The translations under genes and the position numbers were made by a program. The notes beneath the pieces are model-generated. The model was given only the letters and a program-made list of their open reading frames with translations. It was not told the DNA's origin and searched no databases. Positions 8,527-20,227 of a stretch of DNA of 64,000 nt are shown one piece after another. Origin of the DNA: Mycoplasmopsis bovis 8790 (lineage in GTDB: Bacteria; Bacillota_I; Bacilli_A; Mycoplasmatales; Metamycoplasmataceae); the NCBI RefSeq assembly GCF_005061465.1, contig NZ_LAUS01000007.1, positions 62,001 to 126,000 of the forward strand, in the 5' to 3' direction. Position 1 is the first letter of the stretch; every line of letters begins with the position of its first letter.

Positions 8527-9819
8527 TTAAACTACAATTTGATTAGTTGATGTTTCCATCATATCAACTTTATTACCTAGTTCAATTTCAATTTTTGCAT
8601 CATTTTTCTTAGAATTTGTTATTGAAAGTATTCTAAAATGAACATCACCTATAGTGTATTTAGTATTTTTTCTAGGAGAGTAGCCGACTCTGTGCTTGAT
8701 AAATTCAAATAAGCACATATTTAATTCATTAGGCTCTACGTCTTCAACTTCAATTTCTAGCCTTTTAATTACTTCTTTTAGTTTCATTTTGCCAGAAGCG
8801 TGGAATAGTTCAAGACTAATTTCATGGAAGTCTTCTCATTCTTCATCATCATATTCATCATATATTTCACCAATAATTTCTTCAATGATATCTTCCATTG
8901 TTATTAAGCCAATAACATCAGTACTATAGTTATTTTCAGTAACAAATGCCATTTGTGATTTTTGAATACGCATTTTTTCTAAAGCAAGTGATAAGCTAGT
9001 GTTCATTGAAATTGTTGGCACTGGTTTTAAGTATGTAATTACTTTACCTTTTTGTAAGTAAAAAATATCTTTAAGGTGAATAATTCCAATAAGATTGTCA
9101 TCTTTTTTAACAGGAAGGCGACTGTAATTTGTTTTTTTAAATAGCTCAATAGCATCAGAGACACTATCATTATAGTTGATTAAATAAACATCTTTTAGCT
9201 TAATATAATGACGCGAAACTTTGGTGCTATCCAAATCTAAAGCATTTTGAGCCATTATACTTTCATTAGTTTCAAGGACGCCTTCATTTTGTGCAATATC
9301 TATTAATCCTTTAACATCTTGCTCAGTATTTGTAATATAAATATTTCTCCCAATTTTGCTTACTGGATAAGTAAATAGTCAGAAAATATAATAAAAAGCT
9401 TGCAATACATAACAAAAGGTTTTAGATACAGCAACAGGATATTTTTTAGCTGCTAATTTAGGTAAAATTTCACCGAATAACACTATAATCGGGGTTAAAA
9501 TGGCTGTTGAGATAATAACATTATATTTATTAACTTCATGCAAGTTTGCTAGTCATCACACACTCAAAAGATAAGAAGTTATTGCTGAAAGCGCTATATT
9601 TACAATGTTGTTACAAATTAAGATTGTGCTAAGTAATTGATTAAAGAATTTATGTTGCTTTTTAATTAATTTTGCACCAAATTCTTTGTTGCTAACCATA
9701 GTTTCAATCCTACCAGGGCTTAAACTGGTATAAGCAGTTTCGCTTGCACTAAAAATTGAACTAAGCAATAATAATAAAATCATTCCTATAGTTGAAATAA
9801 TCTTTAAATAGAGAGGCAT
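8527..9819 (-). CDS. CNNM/HlyC-type membrane protein with CBS pair
   Basis: A 430-residue protein in the family often named hemolysin or CorC/CNNM. The N-terminal DUF21 membrane domain (residues about 1-195) has four hydrophobic segments and the motif SASETAYTSLSPGR. A paired CBS domain spans about 205-330 (IKLKDVYLINYNDSVSDA, SRLPVKKDDNLIGIIHLKDI, TDVIGLITMEDIIEEIIGEI). The C-terminal CorC_HlyC domain (about 350-430) includes HRVGYSPRKNTKYTIGDVHF. CNNM proteins mediate Mg2+ efflux or sensing; hemolysis is only a historical label. Three TGA codons are read as Trp. The start ATG shares its A with the dnaB stop (TAATG), so translation is coupled. It is the last gene of the gdpP-rplI-dnaB operon. 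Confidence 0.88.
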
Positions 9820-11294
9820 TATTCATCTCCTTTATTGTAGTTAAAGGAGTCATTGACTTCATCATATTTATAGTAAAGATCTTCGAATTTACCACAGTTT
9901 AATCTAAATAGTAAATTAATGTCGGCTTGTGTACCATTTCTGTGTTTTGCAATAAGTAAATTTGTTACATCGCCAATAAAGCCTTGTTCTAACATTTCTT
10001 TTTGCTGTGCACTTAAGTCTTTATCCTTAAAATTAATTTTATTTTTATTGTAGTAGTTCTTTCTATATAAAAATAAAACAATGTCAGCATCTTGTTCAAT
10101 GGTTCCTGATTCTCTTAAGTCTGATAATATAGGCCTTTTATCTTCTCTTTTCTCAACTTCACGACTAAGCTGGCTTAGTGCAATAATAGGAACTTTTAAT
10201 TCTAAAGCCAGTGTTTTAAGGTTTCTACTTATTGTCGCAACTTCGGCTTGTCTATCTCTAGATGGTTTGCTTGAATCAACACTTAACAATTGCAAGTAGT
10301 CAATAATTATCATATCAATTCCATTAGTTTTAGCAAGCCTACGGCATTTTCAAAGCAATGTAGGTAAATCGGTTTTAGCCGATTCATCTATAAATAAGTT
10401 CAATTGGTTAAGATGTCTTTTTTGATGGATGGTAATTTTATCTAATTCTTCTTGTGATAATTCACTAGGTTTTTTAAATTTATATAGATCGATTTCAGTG
10501 CTAATACCAAATAAACGTGTAACTAGCTGTGATGAAGGCATTTCTAAGGTAAAAAACACAACCTTTTTAGCAGGCTTATTGCCTGAAGTAGAACTGGCGT
10601 TTTTGGCTATATTTAAGGCAAAAGCGGTTTTACCCATACCTGGTCTAGCAGCTAAAACAATCATCTCTCCAGGTTGAAATCCTTGTGTAAGTGTGTCTAA
10701 TGCTTCAAACCCACTAGGCACACCACTTATATTAGAAATATTAAGTTCTCTTTTTTTAACTAAGTCATCAACCACAACTTTTGCAACTTCTTCAACGGTT
10801 AAAAAGTCTTGTCTAGTTTTACTTTTGTCAATATTTAAAAGCAAGTCATGAAGTTCGCTAATCACTTCACTTTCGCTTACTGCTGTATTTGTACTTAGTT
10901 TATTTAGAACTCTGCTTAACTTAAGCTCAATTGTCCTTAATTTTGTAAGTCTTTCTAACTCTTGTAAGTACTGAATAATATTGTTACTTAAACCAGCAGA
11001 ATCTTGAATATGTAACAAGAATTCAAAATTAATGAAGTTATATTGCTTATTTTTAGACTTATAAAGCATAAGTTGATCAAAATTAATTGAAATATTTTTT
11101 AAGAATAAGTCCTTTAAAACTTCAAAAAACAAAGCATACTCGCGAACAGTAAAATCTTCCTTAGTTAAATAAGGAATGATTTTGCTTGCTGTTTGGTTAT
11201 TTATATAAACTAAGCCAAGCAATGATGCTTCTAAATTAGGATTTGAATACTTACTTAGGCTGTTTATCTCATAATACTCGGAGTTATTTGACAT
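9819..11294 (-). CDS. dnaB: replicative DNA helicase DnaB
   Basis: A 491-residue hexameric helicase that unwinds DNA ahead of the replication fork. The N-terminal domain (about 15-110) contains NPNLEASLLGLVYINN. The RecA-like core begins at VPSGFEALDTLTQGF (about 190), with Walker A ARPGMGKTAFALN, VVFFTLEMPSSQLVTRLFG, Walker B MIIIDYLQLL, and the C-terminal ALSQLSREVEKREDKRPILSDLRESGTIEQDADIV signature. One TGA (10347-10349) is Trp. The start ATG lies inside the end of rplI (11-nt overlap), and the stop touches the CNNM start. This rplI-dnaB order after gdpP is conserved in Firmicutes and mollicutes. Confidence 0.96.
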
Positions 11295-11739
11295 TGATTA
11301 TTATATCCACCTTTAGTTTAGCAATAATATCTTTGTAAACAATGATATCAATTTCATGCAACCCCCTGCCAACTAAGTGTACCTTTTGAACGGCGTATTT
11401 ATCTAATTTATAGCCTAATTTGACTAATGTCTTAACAATATCCTTAGTTGAAACTGCACCATGAACATTCAAATTATTGTTGCCGTCTATATTAGCTTCT
11501 AATTCATATTTTAATAATTCTTTTTCAAGCTTTTCTTTTAATTCTAATGCACTTTGGCGCGCTTCCATTTCATTAGCAGTTAGATCGCTTAACTTTTTTT
11601 CTAATTGCTTCTTAGTTTTTTCATTATATGGCACTGCAAAACCTTTATTAATTAAGAAATTAGATCCATATCCATCTGATACTTCAATAATTGTATTTGC
11701 TTTGCCATCTTTACAGTCTTTAATTAGTATAACCTTCAT
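11284..11739 (-). CDS. rplI: 50S ribosomal protein bL9
   Basis: A 151-residue protein. The N-terminal rRNA-binding domain is MKVILIKDCKDGKANTIIEVSDGYGSNFLINKGFAVPY, followed by the long connecting helix rich in Lys and Glu (about 45-80) and the C-terminal domain with VHGAVSTKDIVKTLVKLGYKLDK. The ATG at 11739 was chosen because bL9 starts MKVIL; a GTG 9 nt upstream is possible. The gene begins inside the end of gdpP and ends inside dnaB, so all three are coupled. Confidence 0.95.
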   Translation of the reverse strand: MKVILIKDCKDGKANTIIEVSDGYGSNFLINKGFAVPYNEKTKKQLEKKLSDLTANEMEARQSALELKEKLEKELLKYELEANIDGNNNLNVHGAVSTKDIVKTLVKLGYKLDKYAVQKVHLVGRGLHEIDIIVYKDIIAKLKVDIIINVK

Positions 11740-13720
11740 TTTTCTCACTCACAATCGCTTGTTTAACATTATCAATAAATGTGCTAAATTCTTCACTAGA
11801 TACAGCTGCAGCTGTACCGAAGTGACCGCCACCGCCTACTGCTTCAGCTATTAACTGAACATTGACATCCAGTCCTCTAGCACTCATTTTATAAAACTTT
11901 GTTCCTTTTAATTTTGCAATAACAAATGATGCCTTTCTGCCACTAATTTTTAAAATTTCTTCAGAAGCTATTGAAATAACATCATTAGTTAATGGGATAT
12001 CTTTATAGGCCAAAAAGTATCCAGGTTTAACTTCTTGTATATTTGATAAAAGATCATTTACATCATTTCAAGTATCTTCATCAATTTTTAAGATTTCACT
12101 ACTTTTAGCTGAATTAGCTCCTTTTTCCTCTAATCAGCCTGCAGCAATAAAAGTTCTTGCATTAACTTTTTTAGTAAATTGTAAAGTGTCTAAATATATA
12201 CCATTTAATAACATTTGAGCAACAAAAGGTTTGATTGAAATTACCCTTTGCACAAACATTAAAATTTCAGTAACTATTTCAGAAGCACTAGAAGCAGCTG
12301 AGTCAATATATCTATTCACATTTGGACAAAAATCGATGCTTGAGCCTAATCTATGATGGTCTAGGATAAAAATATTATTGACTTTTGTATTGTTTATGCA
12401 GTCCTTATTATCGGTTCTATCTAATTGAGAGTTATCCAATAAAAATACTAAAGTTGATTCATCAGTTATTTTATTTGCTACTTGAGGCTTAATAAAAATC
12501 TCTTCATCTTTAGGAATAATTTTTTCAATTGCTGCTTCAGTTGTTGAATCTTGGGTTACAGAACAAATATATGCTTCTTTGTTATATTCTTTAGCTAAGG
12601 CTCAAATACCTAATGATGAACCAATAGCGTCTAAATCAGCATTTGAGTGTCCATAACATATAACTTTTTTGATTTTTGGATCTTTTAATTTACTTTCTAT
12701 AACATCAGCAATTCTCTTAATTCTAGTTCTGCTTATGTCATAAAGTATTTCGCTAGATGAACCAAAATACTTTGGTCTCTCAACATTTGAGAAAATTGCA
12801 ACTTGATCACCACCACGGCTTTGAGCCTGTAATAAAGCGTTTTTGGCTTGCTCTGTTTTTTCTCATAAGTTTTGATAACCTAATGCAAAACCTGCAGAAA
12901 TAGAAATTAAGTGGTTATTTATTTTAGAATTTTTTAGTGCTGAGTGAATCTTTGAAAAGAAACCAAAGTCAACACTTGCCATCTTATCAATTGATTCTTT
13001 GTTAGTGAACACCAAGAATTTTCCATTAGTATATTGACGATATACAAAGTTATAGTTAGTAACTAATTCGTCCAAAATTGCTATAAATTCTTGATTAACT
13101 TTATAAAGTTCTTCTTTTGAAAGTATTGAATGATATAACTGATAATTATCTATTTCCACTTCGCCAATTACTGGAAGTTGATTAGAATAAATTTGAATCA
13201 TATGTTGCTCTAAAGTAACATCTTTTATGCTTATGCAATTTTTAAGCGGCCATATTTCAGCATGATAATGATTTTCATTATCTTTAAAATTTATGCTCTG
13301 TAAATTAGTATCAAAATTTGAATCATAATACTTAAAGAACTCGGCTAATGAATATCCAACTCATTTGCGCCCAAATCTATTTTTTATAAATGAACTAGTT
13401 CATAAAATGTTGAAATTATTGTCATAAATTAGCAAGCCAATTGAATTATGGCTTATTATTTCGTCCATGAAAAAGTTAAATGACTTTTTAATAATTGCGT
13501 TTTGTGACCAATACATTCTGATAAGCAGTAATCCCACAGTACTTGCAATAATTGCGCTAATTGTTAGCCCTACTACTGCAGATGCTCATATTTTAGACTG
13601 GCTATTACTAAATTTAGCAATGAGAACAACACAAGCAATTAATGTGATAATTGCTAGTAGGCATATTGCTCCATAAATTACTACAGTCTTTTTTTTACTA
13701 GGAATATTACTTAAATTCAT
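11720..13720 (-). CDS. gdpP: cyclic-di-AMP phosphodiesterase GdpP
   Basis: A 666-residue membrane-bound protein that hydrolyses c-di-AMP and so controls potassium and osmotic balance. Two transmembrane segments lie in residues about 12-36 and 43-67. A degenerate PAS region (about 85-150) and a degenerate GGDEF domain (about 170-300) follow. The DHH domain has GHSNADLDAIGSSLG and FILDHHRLG, and the C-terminal DHHA1 domain has GGGGHFGTAA. The metal-binding His and Asp residues are all visible. Three TGA codons in the N-terminal third are Trp. It is the first gene of a four-gene operon (gdpP-rplI-dnaB-CNNM) and overlaps rplI by 20 nt. The motif CTATAAAACAG lies about 130 nt upstream. Confidence 0.93.
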
Positions 13721-14009
13721 ACTTAATATTAATTATATAAAAGATTTTGGAATTGGATTAAACTAGACATATTATTTGAGACAAGCATTTTAATTTTAAT
13801 CTTAAGTGGTGTGCACATATATTTCATATTTATTTTTTAACTAATAAAGCTGTTTTATAGATTTTAAAGTTTGTATGCTTAATATTTAGAATCTTCGTTT
13901 CAACATTACTGTATAATGATTAAAATTTAATCATAGGACTTAATATTCAAATTGTTAATTTTATAATTTCACAATAAAGATATATAGTATATGTAGCAAG
14001 GAATAAATT

Positions 14010-15077
14010 ATGAAAAAAATCAAAATATTAAGTGGTATTGGAATATTAACACCCATCTTAGCCGTTCCTTTAGTAGCTGCTAGATGTAATAATGAATCGA
14101 AACTCAAAGATTTACAAACAAAATATGAAAACAATCGAAAATCAGTTATAGATTTTTTAAATTCAGAAGAAAAATATAGCTTTTTAAAAACATATGTTGA
14201 TATTAAAAATGCTCTAAATGCTAAAGTTGATATTAAAAGCAGCAAAGAAATCAATAGTTGAATAAAAAACACAAATGATGCAATTTCGTCATATAAAACA
14301 TTTAAAAATAATATTGTTACAGTTAATGAAAATAAAGAAAAAAATACATTTTCTGCTTTTGATAATTTACTGGTTTTACCATCAAAAGTATCTGAAAAAG
14401 GAAAGGGATTTTTTCCTAAAACCATTATAAATCAGCTTAAAAGTAAAAATTCATCTGCAGAGCAAGTTAAATTGCTAAATTCATTTTTAGAATCAAGCTC
14501 ATTAAAAATTAATGAAGAATTATTAAAAGATATTTCAATTGATTTTGAAAACTCAGTTCCAAATGATTCTATTAATTCAGTCAAGGATGGATTAATACTA
14601 ACTTTTGTGATGAACAAAAATGGAACTAAGCATTATGCCCCTATAATATGAAAAAATATTGGTTTAAATAATATTGAAAAAACTGATGATGTTCACAGCG
14701 ATGAAATTGATTTATCAAAAGTGACTGAAAATGATAAAAATCATTATCTAGATGATAGCTTTATTATTGGAAAAATATTTAGAAGTGCTGCATTTGGTAC
14801 TGAGCAAACTGCTGATAAAATCTTTGAAAAAATAAATGCTATTGTTTCCCAAAGTAGCGGTAAATTAGGCACAGATGAATTTAAGAAGAAAGCTGAAGAA
14901 TTGGATAAACTTTTTGCATTCGAAGCAAATATTGAAAATAATCCTATTGTTTCATATTCATTAATTGGCTCACATGCACATTCAACTAAAGAATATCATT
15001 TTTACTTAACAAAATATGTAAATAATGCTAAGGATTCAAAAATCAGCTTCATTGTTCACAATCAAAAAAGCAAATAG
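14010..15077 (+). CDS. prolipoprotein, unknown function
   Basis: A 355-residue lipoprotein. The signal MKKIKILSGIGILTPILAVPLVAARC has lipobox AAR-C at residue 26. The mature part is Asn/Lys/Asp-rich with helical stretches and no domain I recognise. Near the C-terminus IGSHAHSTKEYHFYLTKYV recalls the HFRIEHSDDQRIYEV / HYHLTKE segments of the lipoprotein at 62427-63125, but that is a weak resemblance. AAGGA lies 9 nt before the ATG. Two TGA codons are Trp. It is a monocistronic rightward gene between the divergent gdpP operon and the convergent P68-like gene, and it ends in a bidirectional terminator. Confidence 0.75.
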
Positions 15078-15078
15078 C

Positions 15079-15113
15079 AAAAAATACTGAAGTCGACTTT
15101 CAGTATTTTTTTG
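15079..15113. terminator. bidirectional Rho-independent terminator
   Basis: AATACTGAA (15083-15091) pairs with TTCAGTATT (15099-15107), with A run left and T run right. It serves both convergent lipoprotein genes. Confidence 0.85.
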
Positions 15114-15115
15114 CT

Positions 15116-16891
15116 TTATTTATGATTTACTTCGTTCTCAATTGACTTAATTAAATCATCCTCTTTTATTTCTGATGGAGAATTATGATCAGTTCATGTT
15201 TCTGCAGCTGATTTAATTGAGTTATATATTTGTCCAGTTTTATCATCTTGAACATTGTTTTTAGCAATTATTGAGCTGTCTTTTTCAAAATCTCTAATTG
15301 ATTTAATAGAAACATAAGCTGATCTAAGAAAGTTTAAAATTCTATGTTCTTCATCACTAATAGATTTATTTGCTCTTTTTTGTTTCAACTTTTCAGCTTC
15401 AGTTTCAAATCATTTTAAACTCTCATCATTTACAACTGAAGCTAGGGGCATAATATAGCCAGAATATTTAGCAAAGGTTTTTCAGTTTTCTTCTTTGCCT
15501 TGATTATAGGCATTATTAGTTCCTTCATATAATCATTTAACAAACTTTACTACAGCTTTATTCATTGAACTGTCTTTTGAGTTTATTACTAGTAGGCTAG
15601 AGCCACCTTCAGTAAATATTTTTTGTGAACCTTTTTTAATTGTTGTTAATTGTGGATCCATATAAACATCTTCATATGAAGCAACTTTTTTAATAAAATC
15701 AGGATCATTTTTGCCTTGATTTTCTTTTAGCCTGCTATTGTACATTGTTGAATTAACACCAACACTTGCTGCAAAACCTATAGCACTTTTGAATCTAGCA
15801 ATATTTATGCTAGAGTTCTCGCCTTTGTTACCAAAATTTATTGTCTGGAAAACCTTGTTGTTAGCACCTACTTTGTGTGCATGTCTTTTTATTGCATTTT
15901 TATAACCGCTTAACAATGACTTAAACTTGCTTTTTATGTCTTGATCCTGAACTATATTATATTTAACAGTAATAGGATTTTCAGGCTTGCCTGTTTCTTC
16001 TAAATCATATACAAGCTTGTCTTTATCAATTTGCGAGTGAAGCTCTTTAAATATTAAGTCATTAGCATAATCTACTGAAATAACTTCACCAGTTAATGTA
16101 TCATCGTTAACTTTTGATTGATTTAGCTTAGTGCCTTCATAGAATTTTTTCGCAAATTCCTTAATACTTTCAATTGAACTAAATGTTTCATTGTTTACAG
16201 TAAGTCCAGCAAAGGCTTTTTTGTCATTGCTTTTTGCCTCTAATGCCTTTCAAATAGTATTTTCCGGTAATTTAGAACCAACACCATCCCTACCTGCTTC
16301 AGTAGCTTTTTTAACAATTGTTGCATTCTCATCAACATTTCCACCATTATCTTTAATCATTTTAAACATATAGTCTAAAACTTCAAGATTATAAACAACA
16401 GCATCTATGTCTAAGTTATCAAATGGAATGCTGTAAATTTTGTCATTACCTTTTTGTCCTGGTAGTTTTGAGTGTAAGTCGGCAATATTTTTATTAAATA
16501 TTGACTTAGTTATTCCATAGTCAGAAAGATCCATTAATCTTTTGTGTTGATTAAGTACATAAGCACCTGATTGTGCTCCTAGAATAAGGTTTGGCAATGC
16601 TGCTTCATTGTTTGTTTCAATATCATTTTTTACCTTTTTAATTAATTCAAATTCACTAGTAGTTTTTGTTTTGTCACTAAATTGTAGTTCTATAGGTAAG
16701 AAGTCATTGTCCTTGCTAAATGCTGTGTTGTAGTACTTAACTAAAGATTCAAGCATCCTAGGCAAAGGCCAATAATTATCTTGAGCAAATTGAAACACCA
16801 CTTTTTTGTCGCTCTTTTGACATGATGCTGCAATCATTGGAGCAGCTACTGCTAATGGAATAATTCCAAACAATAATTTTTTCTTATTCAT
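15116..16891 (-). CDS. P68-like surface lipoprotein, probable ABC solute-binding component
   Basis: A 591-residue lipoprotein. The signal MNKKKLLFGIIPLAVAAPMIAASC has Cys at residue 24. Mature motifs include LILGAQSGAYVLNQHKRLMDLSDYG, IYSIPFDNLDIDAVVYNL, YMDPQLTTIKKGSQKIFTEGGSSLLVINS and NWKTFAKYSGYIMPL, which resemble extracellular sugar-binding proteins of ABC importers, including a final YxxPL-like block. It is the fourth gene behind an ABC ATPase and two MalF/MalG-type permeases, so a solute-binding role fits. A paralogue lies at 29111-30982. I recall this family as P68-type mycoplasma surface lipoproteins, but did not check. A hairpin terminator and an AAAGGA ribosome site precede it, so it may also have its own promoter. 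The substrate is unknown. Confidence 0.78.
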
Positions 16892-16991
16892 TTTCTAAAT
16901 CCTTTGTATTTTAAAAACAACATTAACATTTTATATTGCAATTAATAAAATATATGTTAAAACCATAATTTTTTTAAAAATTTATGAAAAT

Positions 16992-17015
16992 AAAAGCCTA
17001 TTTTATAGGCCTTTT
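16992..17015. terminator. hairpin terminator between permease and lipoprotein genes
   Basis: AAAAGCCTA (16992-17000) pairs with TAGGC.TTTT (17006-17015), giving a GCCTATTTTATAGGC palindrome with T residues on both sides. It would lower read-through from the permease genes into the solute-binding lipoprotein gene. It contains a variant of the recurrent CCTATAAAACAG motif. Confidence 0.6.
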
Positions 17016-17038
17016 GGAAAAATATTCCTTTTAACTTA

Positions 17039-17863
17039 CTAATTAAATCTATTTATTTTCTTTGAGAAAATAGCATAAATTGTTAGTGGTATAAGAACTG
17101 AAATTACAGCTCCTGCAGCTTGAATGGCTGTGTTTTCAAACTCTGCAGATTCTTTTCCAAGATTTAAAAATCAGATTGTTATATTTGTAAAACCTTTTAC
17201 ATTGCTTGTTGATGGAAGCACAAATGTTGGCCACAAATAGTCATTTCAGGCTGTAATAAAAGCGAATACAATCAACAAAAAGTATGCTAATTTCAACTTT
17301 GGTAAGTATACATATGTAATTTTCTGATTTCACTTGAGATTATCATTTAGCATAACTTTATACTTTTCATTATGAGCGCTTTTAGCTAAATCTAGCACAT
17401 AGGTAAATGTAAAGAATGAAAATATAGAATTAGACACAAACGAAAATGCTGTTCCGTATAAATCTAGCCTTATTAAGAAAGTTTTTAAACTTAAATAGAT
17501 TGAAAATTCAGGCACTAAACTTATTACTAAGAAAAAATTTTGAAATATTTTTTGAAACCTATTGTTCATTTTTAAAAGACCTGCAACAGCCATAGAATAG
17601 GTTACAACTCTTAGTGTCATTAAAATAAAAGCAAATAAAGATGTATATCCAAAGGCGATCCAAAAGTCTTTTTTATAGGCTTCTGCATAATTTGACCAGT
17701 TTCACTCTTGAATTGTTAGCGTAGCTTTATTATCAGTTATTGTTTTTGGTGAAACTAATGAATGAAGTAGTAAATAATAAAGTGGAAAAAGCAACATAAT
17801 GCATAAAAGGCCAATTAGTGCAAATTTAAGAATTCCAAAAAATATTTTTTTAGCTAGTAGCAT
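17039..17863 (-). CDS. ABC sugar-type permease (MalG/UgpE-like)
   Basis: A 274-residue membrane protein with about six hydrophobic segments. An N-terminal anchor (KIFFGILKFALIGLLCIMLLFPLYYLLLHSL) is followed by the binding-protein-dependent permease domain, including the cytoplasmic loop around LNDNLKWNQKITYVYLPKLK that stands where the EAA loop normally contacts the ATPase, and AFITAWNDYLWPTFV, typical of MalG-type subunits. Its start overlaps the end of the other permease gene by 14 nt. Together they should form the heterodimeric channel of a carbohydrate-uptake family 1 importer. The EAA loop is less canonical than usual. Confidence 0.85.
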
Positions 17864-18824
17864 TTGAAACCTTTCTTTGCTTTATTTTTATGTTTATTTT
17901 CTTAAATAGATTTACAATCTTTTTAATAGTTTTGGGTCTAAGTAATTGAAGTAAGCACAGCAATGAAACTAAATATGCAAAACTAAAGAAAGCTGACGAA
18001 TAACCCCTTGGATAAGTCAAAACGGGATTACTGCCTAGTCCTAAATACTTAGCAGTATAACTGGTTAATGTATGTGCTTTTTCTAAATCTAGGTCAAATG
18101 AATGTTCTAAAATGGCTTGAGGATACATAAGGGATGAAAATATAAAATTAGTAAATAGTATTGAAAAGAATACTTTTGATATTTCATTTGCGTATACATA
18201 CTTAACTTTTTGAGCTTTTGATAAATTATCACACTTCATAAGTTTTGCGTATTTTAACTCGCCTCTAGATATAGCAGCTGCAAAAAGCACTAAATTAAAT
18301 GGCAACGATCTTCATATTTGATAAATTACATAATAAATTCATATTGGAATCCTTTTGCTTCCTGATGTAAAACTATATTTATCTAAACCAATAAGATAGA
18401 AAAATAAACCTTTGCTTCCAAAAAATAATGTAAAAGCAATACCTACTGCAAAACCAGAAATAAAGAATTGAGAATAAATTAGTGAGAGAATAACTCTTTT
18501 AGTAACTGCTGAAACTATTGAATTAATAATTAAAGCAAACACTAATGCTAAAACCATTGAAATACTAGTGCCAGCTAATAATACTATTGTTGAATTAAAG
18601 ATTGCTGCCTTAAAATTAGGATCGGATAATATGCCATCATAATTTTGAGTACTAATTACATACCTTGTTAAATCAGCTGGATTAGGGTTATATCTAAGTG
18701 ACTTTATAAATGTGTGGATTATAGGTGATATAGTAAAGAAAAAAATACATAAAATTAATGGCAATATAAGTAGAACTATTTGTGCTATGGATAATGCTTT
18801 TCGCTTTGTTTCATTATTTTTCAT
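17850..18824 (-). CDS. ABC sugar-type permease (MalF/UgpA-like)
   Basis: A 324-residue membrane protein with six or more hydrophobic segments. The loop AAAISRGELKYAKLMKCDNLSKAQKVKYV matches the EAA motif of MalF/UgpA-type permeases (A-x3-G around residues 190-218). GAGGAAGC lies just before the ATG. A hairpin in the 63-nt gap separates it from the upstream ATPase gene, but lacks a T run, so one operon is still likely. One TGA (18336-18338) is Trp. Confidence 0.87.
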
Positions 18825-18850
18825 GCTTCCTCATTAGTAAGTTGCATTTG

Positions 18851-18885
18851 TTAGTCTATGCCTGTTTTATAGGCTTTTAGACTAA
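18851..18885. repeat. inverted repeat between ATPase and permease genes
   Basis: TTAGTCTA (18851-18858) pairs with TAGACTAA (18878-18885), and an inner GCCT/AGGC stem encloses CTGTTTTATAGG. The 35-nt structure has no following T run, so it may be an mRNA processing or attenuation element within the operon. Confidence 0.6.
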
Positions 18886-18887
18886 TT

Positions 18888-20105
18888 TTATTTGCTTCTT
18901 AATACTCTATTACCATATATATCAAAAGCTAAAACATCATCGAATTTGTAGCTAACATTCACTCTTTGTCCAATTGAAATAGTCGAGTCTTTAGTAACTA
19001 AAGATCAAACTTTATCATTAGACTTGGCAGAATAGTGAATTTTGTCCCCGAAGTCCTTTTTGTCAATAATCTCAAAGTTTCCATTTTGATCTTTATTAAT
19101 TGTGAGTTTATTATGTCTTATGTAATAACTAATATTATCAACAGTGCCAATATAGTTGATTTCTGGAGAGCCAATAAATTTAGCCACAAACAGATTATTT
19201 GGATCTTCATACATATCAGCACCTGAGCTAAATTGCTGAATAACTCCGTTATCCATCAAAATAATAGAATCGCTTAGCTTTAAAGCATCCTGCTGATCGT
19301 GAGTGACAACAATTATGCTTAAATTAAATTCTTTTTTAATATTAATTAATCACTCAATAGTTGATTCTTTAATCTTAGCATCTAATGCTGAAAATGGCTC
19401 ATCCATAAGCACCAAATTAGTCTTTTTTATAATGCCTTTGGCAAATGCAACTCTTTGTTTTTGACCACCTGAAAGTTCATTAACGTTTTTATGAATATAC
19501 TCTCCTATGCCTATTTTGTTAGCAACAATTTCAAACTCTCTTTTGAATAGAGTTTTTAGCTTCATAGACTTAAAAAAACTAAATTTGTTCTTGATTTTTT
19601 TGTCAAAAAACAGTTTTAAAACAAGAATTAAAAAGTTTAGCTTTTTAGAAATCTTTGAGCTTTTTGACTTAAAAATTTTTTCTAAATATGGATTATATTT
19701 AGAAACTAATTCAGCATCATTTGCATTGGCAAAATATTCATTAAAAAAGACAAGTCTGACATTATCAACTCATTTTTCATAGTTTTTGGCACTTAAAAAA
19801 ACATTGTTAAACACACTAACATTTTCATAAATAGAGTTCTCTTGCATAATGTAAGAAATTTCATGAATCTTAGGGTTATGCTCAATATCAATTTTTCCTG
19901 ATGTAGGTTTTAAAAAACCAAGCAGTAAGTTTAAAAGTGTGGTCTTTCCAGAACCGGAAGGACCAAGGAGTGCTATTATTTGATTTTTCGGTATTTCTAA
20001 CTTGTCAATCTTTATACTCTCATTTTTTTGTTTTTTGTAGTATTTGAAAACTAAATCATTTATTTCAATTAAGTTATCTTTTTTCTTTACTTCATCTAAA
20101 TCCAT
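18888..20105 (-). CDS. ABC importer ATP-binding protein with enlarged helical domain
   Basis: A 405-residue ATPase. Walker A is LLGPSGSGKTTLLN (about 50), the Q-loop is ISYIMQENSIY (about 90), the signature is NELSGGQKQRVAFAKG, Walker B is LVLMDEPFSALD and the switch His is in IIVVTHDQQDAL. The C-terminal region (ISYYIRHNK to NRVLRSK) corresponds to the regulatory OB-like domain of MalK/UgpC. Between Q-loop and signature lies an insertion of about 80-90 residues rich in Lys and Phe (KIFKSKSSKISKKLNFLILV, KKIKNKFSFFKS) that is absent from standard family members. No ribosome site is seen; TATAAT is 8 nt before the ATG, so the mRNA may be leaderless. It heads a four-gene importer operon; the substrate is probably a sugar or glycerol derivative. 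Confidence 0.88.
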
Positions 20106-20113
20106 ATTTATAT

Positions 20114-20119
20114 ATTATA
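20114..20119 (-). promoter_or_regulatory. -10 box TATAAT, possible leaderless start
   Basis: TATAAT on the minus strand ends 8 nt before the ATG of the ABC ATPase gene, and there is no purine-rich ribosome site between. No good -35 box is visible. Confidence 0.5.
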
Positions 20120-20188
20120 AAACAATATTGAAATACTAAATATTTGTAGGAATCAATTTGACTAATTCATTTAATTTATAAGCCTAAA

Positions 20189-20220
20189 AGAAAAAACAAG
20201 CTAGCAATTTTTGCTAACTT
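20189..20220 (-). terminator. Rho-independent terminator
   Basis: GCTAGCAA (20200-20207) pairs with TTGCTAAC (20211-20218) with one mismatch; A run on the left gives the leftward T tract. It ends the hydrolase gene. Confidence 0.75.
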
Positions 20221-20227
20221 AGTAATG

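Noticed and set aside
13961-14617. Leftward membrane-protein-like ORFs opposite the 14010 lipoprotein
   Set aside because: Leu/Phe-rich frames are typical antisense shadows of Lys/Glu-rich genes; the rightward gene has a signal peptide, ribosome site and terminator.
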